Shown: positions 44,426-57,251, numbered from the stretch's first letter. The stretch: DNA of 64,000 nt from Cricetomys ansorgei (GCA_026225945.1 JAMJFZ010000320.1:9318001-9382000); one strand, 5' to 3'. The notes: a model not told the origin generated them from the sequence alone. Numbers and translations are program-made.

Positions 44426-45627
44426 TTGTTGCTAGATCCTTCCCTGTGTCCTCTGCGGGATCTTTGAGTCTTCCCTCTACACAGAGACCCAACAAAAAAG
44501 AAAGAAAGGCCGTCTTGCCCTGCACTTAAACATTCTGATGGTCAGATCCCATGCTGCTGTTAACTTGAGATCCATGCACAAGAGATTGCGCAATTTTACC
44601 TTCTTTTCCTCACCAAACTGCACACATAACTGCACCTCCCTTACCCGAGCCTTATGGAAACCGTGTAGTGATGGTTAGAAGACTCTTTGGCCCAGTTACT
44701 GGTATGTGGCACTCATTTAATGATAGTCTCTAACATCACCCTTCTTTTAGGCCAGTCACATTGTTGTTGGGAGTCACGGGGAGAGGCAGAGTGAGACCTG
44801 CTAGAGCCTCATAGACTGCTCAGAGGCCATGAACAGCCAATCTTCTAAAAAAAAAATTCAAATTGCATTCTGGAAAAAAAATCTACAACCAAAAAACTTA
44901 GACCATTTCTAGAACGGTATCCAAACCAAACCTTCTTGAAGGTCATAGCGTGTTTTGAGGTTTAGTCCACTATTTTTCACTTATACAGTCCTCAGTCCTG
45001 CCAGAGCTGAGCTAGGATTTGAGCTGCACATAGCCAAATACCACAAAGAGAAAGAAGCCCAAGCCCCTTGCCCTGAATGTGTTTCCAGCCCAACAGAGAA
45101 CTGAAAACTCTGGAAAGTTCCAGGCAGCCAGCATGCCAGCAGCCACCTATTCAGGGACGCTGCAGACCTAAGGTCTGTGTGGTTTGAAAAAGCTAGTGGA
45201 AGCCTTCAGTTTTCTCTGAACCTCATAGCCCATAGACACTGAGAGGACTCATGCAGATCTGTGAGCTCTAGTGGTCCCCAGTATGGGCTTGAGGATGAGA
45301 TAAATGGGAGGGTAGGAGTCTCTTCCTAAGACGAGTAACAACCATCAACTGGGTAAATGTTTAAACTGTTAGTAAGATTCCACCTCCCCGACCCGCTATG
45401 TGTGTGTAAGAGAGAGACAGAGATACACAAGTTTAAGACAAGAAATCTAAATATCTCTTTTTATACTGGGTACTATGATTTAATCATTTAAAAACCTAGA
45501 GACAAACAAGTCTTTGCATCGTATGCCACGTACTGGATGGGTTGACTTTGGGAAACTGTTTAAGCTCACTTGTATTTCCCTTTCCTACAAAATGAATATA
45601 AACTAGAACTGATTGGTAATTTAAAAA
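44426..45627. other. Unique non-coding stretch
   Basis: No feature recognised with confidence. Confidence 0.45.
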
Positions 45628-45842
45628 TGTTTTTTTATGTCAACATGTGTGTGCCTGGGTGTGTGTCTGTGCACCATGTGAGTGCAGGTGCCTTTGGAGA
45701 CCAGAAGAGGGAGTCAGGTTCCTTGGAACTGGAGTTACAGATGATTGTGGGCTGTCACATGGGTGCTGGAACCCAACATGGGTCCTCCGCAAGAGCATCC
45801 AGTGTTAATAACCACCAAGGAGGCATTTCTGCAGTCTCTTAG
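45628..45842 (-). repeat. B2/B3-type SINE, minus strand
   Basis: GAGTGCAGGTGCCTTTGGAGACCAGAAGAGGGAGTCAGGTTCCTTGGAACTGGAGTTACAGATG...CATGGGTGCTGGAACCCAACATGGGTCCTC is the reverse complement of a rodent B2/B3 copy. Confidence 0.88.
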
Positions 45843-46884
45843 TTGGTAACTTAATTTGATAAAATATGTAATGTGTAGTGCTGGTACATAGCAATCACTC
45901 GGTAAGCAGTTCATTATAAAATTATGAAAATAAAAAGATTCATGGTTCCAAATAAAGTAGTGACTCCCTGGCCTGGGCTGTTGCCAAGACCAGTTGCAGA
46001 TGTAGAAGCCTCTATATCTTTTGTACTCCAAGCTCCCTACTCTTCTCAGGCTACAGGTCATTCCCTCTGAGAGGATAAAAAATGATGCTCCTCCCCACTC
46101 TGGTCTCTTTCTCCCTTCTTATCCAGCCCACCCCTACACCACCACATCGGTGGTGCACCACATGCACACCCCTGACCAAGTTCAGAGACTTTGAGAAACA
46201 ACTGTTGCCTGTCTGGGATAAGCACTAGCATTAAAATGTGAGGAAGGTCCCTAATAGTGGGGTGGAATAGGGTCAAGACCACAACAGCTGTGGTTCATGC
46301 AGATGAAATTTGAATTTGAATGAGCACGCAGTCATCGAGAGGTCTGGTGAACACCTATTGCTAAGCTCTGCCCCAGAGTACCAGTTTCCATTCCAAAGAA
46401 CATACAGAAGCTCTAGGTTGCTAACTACACTTTCAAAACAGGCTAAGGGTTAAGAGTGTTCCTTGGGCACCACCACCAAAGCCATTTTTCTTAGTAATGG
46501 AACTTGGAGTTTATAAGGAAGCTGAGTATAACTGGCCAAAGTCTCCTGAGACTCCACCCAAGATGCTAGATTGGGCACTTGAAGCAATGGGGAAGAATGG
46601 AAATAACTGTAAACATCTCTATTTACTTATGGATCTAAGTGGCTGTGTAGAGCAAATGGTAGGCCAGCACTGGCACGGAGAGTAGGATTCCCTTGGAGTA
46701 CCCAACTTCTTTTAAAATAAGAGGTCAGAAGGTAGTGTTCTCAGAAGTGGGTATATTTGTATTTGTGATCAAGAAGCTGAAGTTTCATAATACTTTCTAA
46801 GAAGTAAATTGGCCTTGGCAGTAGCCCAGGTCAGGGAGTCAACTTTATTTGGAGTCATTAATCTTTTTTATTTTAATAATAATT

Positions 46885-46955
46885 TATAATTAATTACTTA
46901 CTGAATGCTTGCTATGCAATACTACCACATATTACATATTTTATCACATTAAATT
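46885..46955 (-). repeat. MIR SINE fragment, minus strand
   Basis: ATTACTTACTGAATGCTTGCTATGCAATACTACCACATATTACATATTTTATCACATTAAAT matches the reverse-complement MIR ('tattgagcgcttactatgtgccagg...acatgtattatctcatttaat'). Confidence 0.7.
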
Positions 46956-46958
46956 ACC

Positions 46959-47060
46959 AAGAGACTGGAGACATGTCTCAGTGGTTAAGAGCATATCCTG
47001 GAATCCCTTAGAAAGCAGAGACCATCTCATACTTTCTGAAATACATACACTCCCTCTCCC
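46959..47060 (+). repeat. B2-type SINE fragment
   Basis: AGACTGGAGACATGTCTCAGTGGTTAAGAGCATATCCTG is a B2 head ('gctggagagatggctcagtggttaagagca'). Only the first third is recognisable. Confidence 0.65.
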
Positions 47061-47111
47061 TTGCTCTTGACATAAAGCTATTTTCTCTGTAGTAAAATCT
47101 AATTCATATTC

Positions 47112-47190
47112 ATTGACAGGGTGGTGAAATGGCTCAGTAGTAGAATACCTGTCTAGAATGAAGGATCCCAGGTTCAATACTCAATAAACA
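47112..47190 (+). repeat. ID-like SINE
   Basis: GGGTGGTGAAATGGCTCAGTAGTAGAATACCTGTCTAGAATGAAGGATCCCAGGTTCAATACTCA shows tRNA-like box A and box B at ID spacing. Confidence 0.65.
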
Positions 47191-47639
47191 TAGGTTATTT
47201 ATAGATTATTTTCATATTATTACACATTGGCATCTAGCACTGTGCTTAGCATACAACAAATTCTCTAGAGATGTGTTCTCCTTTCTGGCACCTGTGTACC
47301 GAAGCACAATTCTGACTTCTACTCGCTTCCTCAAGGTGACAAATGACTTCTGCTAGTAATTCTTAGAAAGTACTATGAAAATTTTCAATTTCTTGCCCAG
47401 AAGCACAAATATATCCAGTTCTGAGCACATTATCTTCCAACCTCCTATTTTAAAGAAGTCACATCCTCCAAAGGGAATCCTTCCCCCTGCCCGTTTGTAG
47501 GATTCCCCTCTGCTTTCCACAGGTCCTTGGATCCAAAAATAGTGACCTTCTTCCTAAATCTTGAGCTTCCCTGAAATCAAGCTAAATGTCTTCCGTGAAT
47601 CTCCACGTCGTACCTCCTCTTTCAGTCTCCATTCCCAGC

Positions 47640-47850
47640 AAGTTCTTGGAAACCCAAGATACCCTCACTGATTTCACTTTTTCCTTTCATCATCCACAGC
47701 AGGCTGGCTTCCAGCCACCTCTCCACTTACTCTGTTCTTGTCAAGGTCATTGTGACCTCTGTATTTACAGATCCAGAGGTAGCTCCACAGCCCTTACCTC
47801 ACCTGACCTGCTAATGCGTTTAGTACTAGGAACCCTTTCTTCCTCGAAAC
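47640..47850 (+). repeat. Possible ancient LINE fragment
   Basis: CTTGTCAAGGTCATTGTGACCTCTGTATTTACAGATCC...CCTCACCTGACCTGCT resembles old LINE sequence ('gtcaaggtcaccaatgacctcc...cttgacctctc'). It underlies a 146-codon plus-strand frame (47586-48026) which I do not consider a gene. Confidence 0.35.
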
Positions 47851-48246
47851 TGCCATTTCCATCCTTCCTTCCAGCTCTCTCCCACACACCACTGCTGCTA
47901 TCCTCTGAGCACTTCAAAGTGTCAAAACAACTTTGTCTTTTCCTCCAAACCAAACTATCCTGTTTCTTGTTCATGACAAACTCACCCTCATGCTTAAGTT
48001 CACCCAAACCAGAAACTTTGAAGTAGCACTGGCCTTTCTTTCAGTCTTTGCTATGTAGAGATGCAGTTGTTCCCTGAATCCTATTATCCTTCTTCCTGGA
48101 ACAGCTTTCATATCAATCTGTGTCCTTTTTCACCAGTATCGCTGTTTGTGTGTTTGTTCTCAGGCTATTACAATACTCACTTGAAATGACTACACAGGTC
48201 TATGTGGCCTTGTCTTGCACAAATCTATCTTTAAGGCACTTGATAG

Positions 48247-48490
48247 CGATATGTCATAGTGGTTGAGAGGTCACACTGCGTGGGTTCAAGTTCATGTGTG
48301 ACCCTTTAGCAATTGTGTGATACTAAGCCACTGATCTGTTTTCTCTGGGACTCAGCTTTCTTAGCTATACAATGAGATAGTAATATTCCTTGCAGGCTTC
48401 TTCTCTATTAGATGGCTTTATACTATGAGGAACAGGACCTGGTAAATTCTAAATGTGATGGAGTATCAGTTGTTGTTATTTAATACTAAA
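48247..48490 (+). repeat. MIR SINE, nearly full length
   Basis: GTCATAGTGGTTGAGAGGTCACACTGCGTGGGTTCAAGTTCATG...GCAATTGTGTGATACTAAGCCACTGATCTGTTTTCTCTGGGACTCAGCTTTCTTAGCTATACAATGAGATAGTAATA is a MIR in full order from the tRNA-derived head through the core. Confidence 0.85.
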
Positions 48491-48997
48491 CACTAACATG
48501 TTTGAAATATTAAAAACCAGCTTAATTAAATAACCCAACACTTTAGATCAGTCCCCTAACATTGCAGGCCATGTCTCAAATCAGTGTTTCCTACTTGTTC
48601 TTTTGACTTCGTATCATGCCCTGTGCCCACAATCAGATTCACACGCCAGTTGCATAGTGTAAAGCACTCTGTTAAATCAGGGAAACCCCTACATGACTAA
48701 TATGTGCCTTGTATATTCTTACCTGTCCTCTCTTCCACATAAACTTCTATTGTTCCCCAAGATCCTTATATTGTCTGTGAAATCTGAAAATTTCTGCCAA
48801 TCTCAAGTAGAAAAAAATTATCACTTTGATATAATTTACGTAGTACTTGGCCTGTATATTCTTCACTGTAAACATGTGTCCATACAGACGTATGTATATA
48901 CATACATGCCTCATGCTCAGTTGAACTTTCATTTATGCACATTTGTCTTTCTTTCTAGTATATAAATTCTTACGGCTAGAAACTCTCTGATTTGGGG

Positions 48998-49218
48998 CAG
49001 GAAAGATGGCTCAGATGTAAAGAGCATATACTGTTCTTGCAGAGGACCTGAGTTTAGTTCCCAACACCCCTGTTGAGTGACTCAGTGCCACTGTAATTCC
49101 AGCTCCAGGAGATCCCACAACCTTTTCCACCCTCTTCAGGCACCTGCACTCATGTGCCCATACTGATGTACCACACAAATATATGCGTGATTAACAATTT
49201 TGAAAAATAAAAGAACCT
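48998..49218 (+). repeat. B2-type SINE
   Basis: GGGGCAGGAAAGATGGCTCAGATGTAAAGAGCATATACTGTTCTTGCAGAGGACCTGAGTTTAGTTCCCAACACCC...CACTCATGTGCCC...AAAATAAAAG is a B2 with the head, middle and A-rich tail in order. Confidence 0.88.
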
Positions 49219-50547
49219 ATCTGATTTAACAAATAAGACTTCCCATGTATTGTACCCTTGAGACCTTTAATATTTTATACTTCTTTGTGCCTTGTAATTT
49301 ACAAATGGACATCTGTAGCAGAAGCAAGGCTGTCCTTGTGTCTGCTTTGACCAGAAGGCATGTTTTATAAACAACATCTTAGAATTCTTAATCCAGAGAA
49401 CTAGCAAAACTGGTCATTTTTGCCCCAACCCCATTTAACACCAGCCATAGCATCAGAAGTCTAACTACAGACTTGGCTCTTCATAATCCTCCTCTTTGTA
49501 AGATGATGCCCGTGCTTCAAGGAAGTGCCTACTGACAACTGAGAGCCTGTGGCAAAGAGGTAAGGCTCTGCATCCTCTTCCTCCCCACACCAAGAAGAGA
49601 AAGCTGAGCTTTGTGTTGAAGGCAGTCTGCTCTCTTTGGGTAGGCTGACACCATATTTGCTTAGGATGTGCTTGAGAATTTTCTAGTTTTGGTGATGAAA
49701 GTTTCATATCCCAGGAACCCTTAGTTCCAGCATTCCAGGACAGTAGGTTGTTCTGCCTTCCTAATTCCTACCACTGTCAAATACTCTCAAGTCTCTGGGG
49801 GGAAGCCAGTTGGCTGTTACTCCCAGAATTCTCTGGGTTGGAAAGGGACACTGATTACCTCCATGGTTAATTTCCTCATAAGCCTAAGGATCACTGTCTA
49901 TTCTACTTCCCATCTCGAATCATGCCCAGCCACATACTCCAGTAGAACTTGCCAAAGGTTATACAGTGAACCAGATGAACACAATGAAGACCATCCCAAT
50001 GTTACATAAGAAAAATTCCCTGTAATTATTCAATTCACAGTGAAATGCTAGCCCAAATGCTAAACCCCAAATAAAGCCCCATTTTTAAAGCACAAAAAAA
50101 TTAATGCATAAAATGAAAAGTTATATCATCTCTAATTTATTGATATGCTCAGTTTCAGCCAGATGGCATTTGGATTCCTTCTGCATCTCTAAACTACAAT
50201 CCCAAGGCACTGATAGTGTTCCTCTACCTTTTATAGAGCAGGGCTTCAGTTTTGCCAAAACCACCCTGTAAAATCACCACAAGGTACCACATGGTAGCCA
50301 CTGTTACACAACACAGAGATGTCCTCACTACCTCTCAGGTTGATAGTTTAGAGCTACAACGTTGCTGTCAGCCACAAACCACCTTGAACTATGGTGTTAT
50401 CTGTGGTAAGGGAACTGAGAGAAAGACATATATCAATGTGGGAACTTGAAAGGTAACCCTCTTTATCCAGCCCAGTAAACAATGGGAGTCATCACGGGGT
50501 CTTGTTTTAATTTGTGGCTTTCTGATTCCAATATCCAGGGAAGGAGA
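49219..50547. other. Unique non-coding stretch
   Basis: No exon or repeat recognised. The frame at 49465-49707 on the minus strand has no recognisable product. Confidence 0.45.
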
Positions 50548-50886
50548 TGCAATGGTTTGGATGTCCCCACAAAGACCTACATTCAAATTTACTGACAATT
50601 TTACTGTATGAAGAGGTGGGACATCTAAGTGTTGTTGGGCTATGTGGAACGGCTTCCTGCCCTGACAGTGTGATGAGTTCGTTTCTGTGGGAGAGTTCCT
50701 GACAAAAAGGGTGATCTCTGTCAGGTTTGGTCAGACATGTTGTAACAGCACAAGATGTCTCCAGATCTCAGCTCTCTGTTCTTGAACTTTGTAGCCTCCA
50801 GAACGATGAGCCAATTAAACTTCTACTGTTCATAAATTACCCAGTCTATGATACTCTGTTATAGCAACAGAAAGCAGTTAAGACGA
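50548..50886 (+). mobile_element. Solitary old LTR-type repeat (MaLR-like)
   Basis: Begins TGCAATGGTTTGGATGTCCCCAC, continues GAGGTGGGACATCTAAG, GTTCCTGACAAAAAGG, TTTGTAGCCTCCAGAACGATGAGCCAATTAAAC, and ends AAATTACCCAGTCTATGATACTCTGTTATAGCAACAGAAAGCAGTTAAGACGA. This is a well-known mammalian repeat layout with an LTR-like polyadenylation region near 50815. No internal retroviral genes adjoin it, so it is a lone copy. Assignment to MaLR is by resemblance. Confidence 0.7.
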
Positions 50887-51723
50887 TTAATTCTACTTAT
50901 TTCCTGTTGTTGGAGGCCCATAAAATTTATCATTCAAGCACCCTTTGCAGCCAGAGGACCCCATCCCACAGCACCGTTCTTAAGACATTAGTCACTGGAA
51001 GGTAGTTTTCCAAAAGCCCAAGATTCCAGTGGTATATCCCCTAATATACCATCTTACACAGACTGAGGAAGCTATCAATAAGGCCCAAATCACATAAAAT
51101 AGGAAAAACGAGTTTTGGGGATGTGACTGGCAGAGAAGAAGCATGAGCTGAATTTTTAAGACTTTAAGGACTAAATTGCATTTTTATTCATCTTTTGTCT
51201 CCAAAATATGAATTAACACTTTGGGATCTAGAAGAGCATTTTTACTTTAGGGAAAAGTTTCCACAGACATGCATCATGGTATGATTTAAGACTTACGAAA
51301 TTCCAGAATGCTCAGAAATTTGCTTGCCCAGGAATGGAGTTCTTAGCACGTTTCCCAGTCAGCAAAGATGCAGACACTCTAGTACCACAGCCTCCACAGT
51401 AGATGGATCCATGACATCGAATTGGAACAATATAAAGTCTTGGCTATTTCAAGGGTGACAGGAAAATATCTCTCCATACTAGAGTGGTGGGAAGGAATTT
51501 GGATTATATAAAGATGGTGCCTGTCCCCCAGATTCAACAACCTCATGAATATCTCTAAGACTAGCTGGCACTCCTGAATAAGCATGGAAAAGCCAAGAGA
51601 ATGTATCTCTCTTGGTCACATTCTGGTCCAGGTGTGGCCACATAAGCACTCCCTTAACATTGCTCTACAGTTTGAGACTGACTTGGAATGTTTAATCAAG
51701 ACTGTCTAAAATTTCAGGAATGA

Positions 51724-51800
51724 CAGAAAGAAAGAGAGAAAGAAAGAAAGAAAGAAACAAAGAGACGAAACAAAGAAAGAAAGAAAGGAGAGAGAGAGAC

Positions 51801-51862
<62 letters not shown>

Positions 51863-51889
51863 GAAGGAAGGAAGGAAGGAAGGAAGGAA

Positions 51890-51943
<54 letters not shown>

Positions 51944-51953
51944 AAAGAGAGAC

Positions 51954-52012
<59 letters not shown>

Positions 52013-52073
52013 GAGAAAGAGAGAAAGAGAGAAAGAGAGAAAGAGAGAAAGAGAGAAAGGATGAAAGGAAGGA
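51724..52073. repeat. (GAAA)n/(GGAA)n purine array, about 350 bases
   Basis: Nearly pure GAAA units, with a GGAAGGAAGGAA block at 51861-51892 and a GAGAAA-type block at 52009-52058. Purines on the plus strand throughout, apart from a few C. Long Lys/Glu/Arg frames on plus and Ser/Phe/Leu frames on minus (up to 215 codons) are artefacts of the repeat. Confidence 0.98.
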
Positions 52074-55000
52074 AATTCGGCATCAGCAAGGGCCCCTACC
52101 CTGCCCCTTTGTTCTAGGCAAAATTCTTTGAAATTACCTTTATTGTTTCTTCTATCACCAGTCATGTGACCTCTTGCACTACCTTTGGGAAGGAAGCCAG
52201 GAATGTTTAAGGATCTTATGGGTCCCTTTTGATGTGTCATTCTGGATGCAGATTCTGTATTGTTGTTAAAACACAAGAAATCAGCATCTATTTGCATTCT
52301 CCCCAACTGGCTGTGCACATCTCCATACACTTGGCCCACAAGACACTATTATACACAGTCTATACTCTGTTCAAGTGTTATATTGGATTCCAGAGAAACT
52401 GATGCCTAGTGTCACATCTATCAAACAAGCCCTTCTAGAATATTTACCACCCCGAGGTAAACAAGCCATCACTTCCTCCTGCACTTCCAGTGAGCCAGTC
52501 CTGTCTCCTTAGAGCTCCTTTCTCACTGCCTTTCTTCTGTTTTTCTTGTCCTGTTATCCCTTTAGCATCCACACAGGGTCCTGGCCTTGTCCTACACCTA
52601 GCAGCTTTGCAACCATATTCTGCTGCTCAAATCCACCATTGGGAGTTCCTGTTTCACCAGAAATTCATCAAGAACTTTTTCCATATAAGTTCAAAATATA
52701 TTTCTAAGAATAATTCTACTAAATAAAAATTTCCCCATCATCACATGAAAGTAAATATCACCTACGTCATTCTGTGATAACAGACATGAGCCTCGGGCCT
52801 GCCATTAGGTGATAAACATGTGGCAGCACATTAATATAAAGGCCAAAACTAAGACAAAGAAGATAAAGTAAAATTTGATTAGTATTTAGTTTTCTATATG
52901 AAGACCTATCTATAATCATTCAGAACAGAGAATTGTATCTTGGCAAGTGGAAACATCTTGTCCAGTGGCTTACTTATAAATCATACAACAGCTACAGTAT
53001 TAGGGTCAGCCTCTCTGGGAGTGGACTGTCACACAAGACTCCAGATCAGATCAGCCCTATGCTCGGTTTAATGTTCTGCAGTAAATGTCTTATAATTCTT
53101 TGTCATCACTGAACAAGAGCTCCTATCCTGTGTTTTCAATTTGCACTGACCCCATAACTAGCCTGACTCAATATTTATGATAGATGTAGAAATACATACA
53201 GTGAGAGGTCTTTCCTTGCAATGGCCCTTTAATAGCACTAAAAATGATTTTTCTAGTCATCCCTACAAGCTGGCTTCCATGCTGATGACATAACAGTTCC
53301 TAGAGATGTGAAAGAGGTATGCCCAGAATCTCAGCTCCTTACAGGGGAGGTCACTAGAAAGCAAAACTTTAGGGGTGTCAGCTTCATTATATTATAGCTT
53401 TAGAAGTCACCCTGTCCAATCTTTTCTGTGAAAAAGATGATTAGTCTGCCAGTGGACCAGCTCTGGGTCTCCAACAAGGCGCATCCCTCCCGCAGCATGG
53501 TCCTACTTCCAGAGCACTCTGCAACCTCTCTGCTCTTTCCTGTGTCTACTAGGATCATACACATAGGCAAAGAAAAGGCAGTCATGAGAAAAGGAGTCTT
53601 GGGGAACAGGTGCTTGGAAAACCAGGGAGGTTTCTAAACAGTGAAAGAAACCAGAAATTGGAAAAGAAAAGAAGGCCCAGAGAACATTTTTTGTTATAAA
53701 TTAAATTTCATAATGCTGGCAGAAAGATGAAAACAGCAGAAAGGCCAGACTGGAGTGGGAGGCTGACAGCTGTAGGCAGCTGGACAGGAGAAGAAGAATA
53801 GGGAAACCATCAATGCACAGCAGTGGGAAAAAGACCTGGAAATAATGAACGGAAAACCCCACTGAGGAGCGAGGTGACACAATTAGAGACACAATGGTCC
53901 AGTCCAACAGTTACTTAGGGCCTTTATTCTCTGCTAAAGGGGTTTTAATTTGCTCCTAAGAATGTTGATGTGTTAACATGTGCTGCCTTAGGAAAGGAAC
54001 ACGCTGTTCAATCTCAGGCCCATTGAAGCTGAGTTTTGAGGCTCCTCCAAGTAGAGCATATTGAATCCACCTCTGGCAGGAGACTTGATGGAGGCGAGAC
54101 CTGCCCCAAAGGACAATCCTCCCGTATTCGTGTGCAGTCATTGTCTGGGCCCTGAGGATGCTCTGTGGCGTTTGGGGATTCTCTTTCTATTGGAAGAATA
54201 AAAGCGGGGAGGGTGACCTTACAAACTAGAATCCAGATTAAAGCTCAGCCCCAGGGGGTAGCATCAGATGGGCAATATGGATCTAGTGCAAAAACATCTG
54301 AACAGTTGGAGAAAATTTGAAAACAGAACCATCTGTTATATAATCAGATCCAGTAGACTCTCTACTTTGTACTACCAGCTGCTGTCAAATAGGAGATTAT
54401 GAAACTTTGAAATAATGCTCCACTAAGCCTGCTGTCTTGTTTTAAGGTTAACTTGGGGCAGCACTGCAAGGGTGTATGGGATGAAATTCCCAAGTCCTCT
54501 TATGCAAGCTTTTCCTGGTGTCCATCTTCTTTTCATCCCCCACTGATGCAGGAGCAACACAGAGCCCTGGTATGAGATTGGAGAAGGGCATAAAGTGTAT
54601 ACTCCACAGCCCTGCCTCTTGTCTCCTCTGACGTCTGACTTCTCCTGTTTTCTCTAGAACCTCTTCACCCACCTCCCGTTCTGGACTCTGATGCATGGTG
54701 AAATAATCTAAAAAAGACATGTGAAGACACATTATAGACAGGAGTGAACTAGACACAAAGATCAACATTCTAGGCTTTTCCACTTGCTTTAGACTTTGCC
54801 TACAAATAGGACAGGAGTGACTAGGGTAATCAATATAGTATCAGTGATACGAGAAAAGAAACCAGAATATTCTCTGTGCTTCTCAAGTTCCCATATTCCC
54901 TTGCTCCATCTCCAGCTCTTAACTGCTTTGAATATTTTTGTTCTGAATGGGATCTGTTCACTTTGATGACTGACCATAGTTCCACAAGACAGGCCTATGG

Positions 55001-55224
55001 AAATCTGGAATGCAGGTGTTTTTTTTATTTCCTTAGATCTGTCTACATGTTTAGTAATAGGAGTTAAGTCTGGATGGTGTAGCCTCCCTGTAGAGCCATT
55101 TTCTGACTGGTATGTAGTTATATACTTGTTTGTGAAAGGCTGAACCATCTCCAAGATGCTACCTATCAACGATCTTCACCCTTTATAGTGCCTCACTGTA
55201 GTCATCAAAGAGAAATGACTCCCA
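52074..55224. other. Unique non-coding stretch
   Basis: Mostly ordinary sequence. A weak MIR-like patch lies at 53285-53340. The frames at 54448-54783 and 54789-55169 on the minus strand have no domain or splice support. Confidence 0.45.
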
Positions 55225-55335
55225 CTTTCCTTCAGTGGGGAAACTGAGTCTCAATGACATTAGTACAACTTAACATGAGGGTCAGGAGACAAGGGGGCCT
55301 CAGGCTCAAGCATTTTGGCTCCCTACTTTGCAAGC
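55225..55335 (-). repeat. MIR SINE, minus strand
   Basis: TTCAGTGGGGAAACTGAGTCTCAATGACATTAGTACAACTT...CAGGAGACAAGGGGGCCTCAGGCTC matches the reverse-complement MIR ('gatgaggaaactgaggcacagagagg...'). Confidence 0.55.
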
Positions 55336-55744
55336 TGTGTCTTATTATCTCATAGCAAATACATCCATTAGAAGAAACAATCTTCTAATACCCCTGGGAG
55401 GGTGGAAAGGCAGGAACTTAATCCCTGTGATATTCCAATGAAGACTTCGCATTACACATAAGCATGCCAACCCTAGCTGGGAAATCCGTCTCTGCCTGTC
55501 TATAACAAACAGGATTACGATGGGCTGTCTTATGCCACACAAGTGGAAAAGGGGATCTTGCAAGCAGCTGCCTGGTATGTGACGAGACAAAAGACAGACA
55601 GATGCTGTCTCTAGCACGGTCTACCATGCCCATTTGTTTCCTCTCTCTTCTTAACTGCCGTGTTCCACCTAACATGAAGTCATTGAGTAGGGACATTTTT
55701 TTCTCCTATCTGGCATTATCTCTTCTTTTGATCCAGAACACACG

Positions 55745-55900
55745 CTTAGCTGTGAGACAGCCTATCTGAATTCAGATCTCTGCTCCACTGTTATCCAGGT
55801 TGTGTGGCTTTGGCAAATCATTTCTCTATTTCAGTTTCTCTAACTCTAAAGATGAAATCATGAATGGGACTGACCTTATAAGAGTATCATGAGAATCATT
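55745..55900 (+). repeat. MIR SINE
   Basis: CTATCTGAATTCAGATCTCTGCTCCACTGTTATCCAGGTTGTGTGGCTTTGGCAAATCATTTCTCTATTTCAGTTTCTCTAACTCTAAAGATGAAATCATGAATGGGACTGACC is MIR from the tRNA-related part through the core. Confidence 0.85.
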
Positions 55901-56279
55901 TTTTTTAAAGCAAGCAATGGGCTGTCACTACCATCATTAGTATCTTGAGGTCTTTGATAAAATTCATCTGAATTATCATTTTACCTTCTAACTGGACCCC
56001 TAGCTTCTGTGTTAGCCACATGTGGTGCATGATGGTAGTCCAAGGCTCACTCTTTTTTTCTTGTCCCAAGAACACTGTCTGTACCCTGAGCACCACCTGA
56101 GATATTTCATTAATGAAATGTTGGAAAATGTCCACAGTGGTACACCAGTTGTTGCCGTGTGGATCAGAGGTTCACAGAATACTGGGGAGGATGTGGCCCA
56201 AGTGTCTTATTGTCCCACTCTCACATGACGTCTGAGTAGAGTGTCCTCAGTCAACAAGAACAAGAAACTTAAGGATTGC

Positions 56280-56960
56280 CCTTCATTCTATCCTCCTTTT
56301 CTCCACTGTATCACGACCATCAGCACGTCACATCCCATCTACAAATGCATCCGAGTTCACCTGTTTCTCCTCTTCTGTAGCCACCACTCCGGTCTAGGCC
56401 ACTATCTCTAACCAGGGCGAATGTCCCTGCCTTTCCACCAGTGTCTTTGATTCTACCATTGCTCCTCTGCCGGCTACTTGTCACAGCGCTCCTTAACATA
56501 TGAAGTGGGCCAGGCTTTGAACTCTCAATGCCTTTTGACTAAGCTGCAGGTGAAACTCATCTTCGTATCATGTTCATGAAGCCACCAGCTGGTCCTGTGG
56601 CCTTCTCCTACCTTGATTGGTGATTCCTCAGCTTTTCTCAAGTGATGACAGCCTTAGTGGCCTTCTGCTAAGTTCTAACTACACCACTCTCTTTTTCTGC
56701 TCCTGGCTCCTTGCAGGGGCTGCTCCTGCTGTCTTTAGCTCTCTTCCCTTTGTCCTTTACCCTTCTTGTCATAGCAGAGCAGATGTCCCTTAAGAGAGCA
56801 CTTGCCTGCAGCAGTGGGTACTTGTGGTCTGCATGCTCCCATTGCTCTTTTCTCTCTACATCTAATGAACATTTCATGAAGCCAATGACCATGTCTTGTC
56901 ACCACAGTAGAATTTAAAAACAATTTGCATAGCATAGCAAATATTATGAGCATAACATAG
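56280..56960 (+). repeat. L2-like LINE region
   Basis: C/T-rich, with CCTGGCTCCTTGCAGGGGCTGCTCCTGCTG and CAGGTGAAACTCATCTTCG-type segments resembling L2 3' regions. Diverged, borders approximate. Confidence 0.4.
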
Positions 56961-57251
56961 CTCAAATGCCATTTGTCAAATGACTGTTAAATCTGTCACT
57001 ATTCACTAAGCACTGCTTGGGAGCCAGTAGAGAATAATGAATGCAAATGCCAGTATGGGCCACTATGGGAATTGCTACAAATGAACCTGAGAGAGCTGAC
57101 CATATGTGCTCACAGCTAACACTGTTTCTGAAGTGTGTCTGTGAATTTCTTTGCATTGTACTTTTGACAGTTTCTTGTCTAGAAAAACAAGTAACAGGAA
57201 GAAACTTTCCGAACTTCCTTAAGAAGCTAACTCTGAAAATTAACTACTGAT

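Noticed and set aside
47586..48026. 146-codon plus-strand frame, the longest outside simple repeats
   Set aside because: Pyrimidine-rich, overlaps what looks like an old LINE fragment, no domain, and no sign of promoter or splice sites.
51692..52339. 215-codon minus-strand frame rich in Ser, Phe and Leu, and its Lys/Glu plus-strand partner
   Set aside because: Produced by the GAAA array. The ends outside the array have no domain.
54789..55169. 126-codon minus-strand frame
   Set aside because: No domain, signal peptide or splice context. Similar lengths occur by chance elsewhere in the window.
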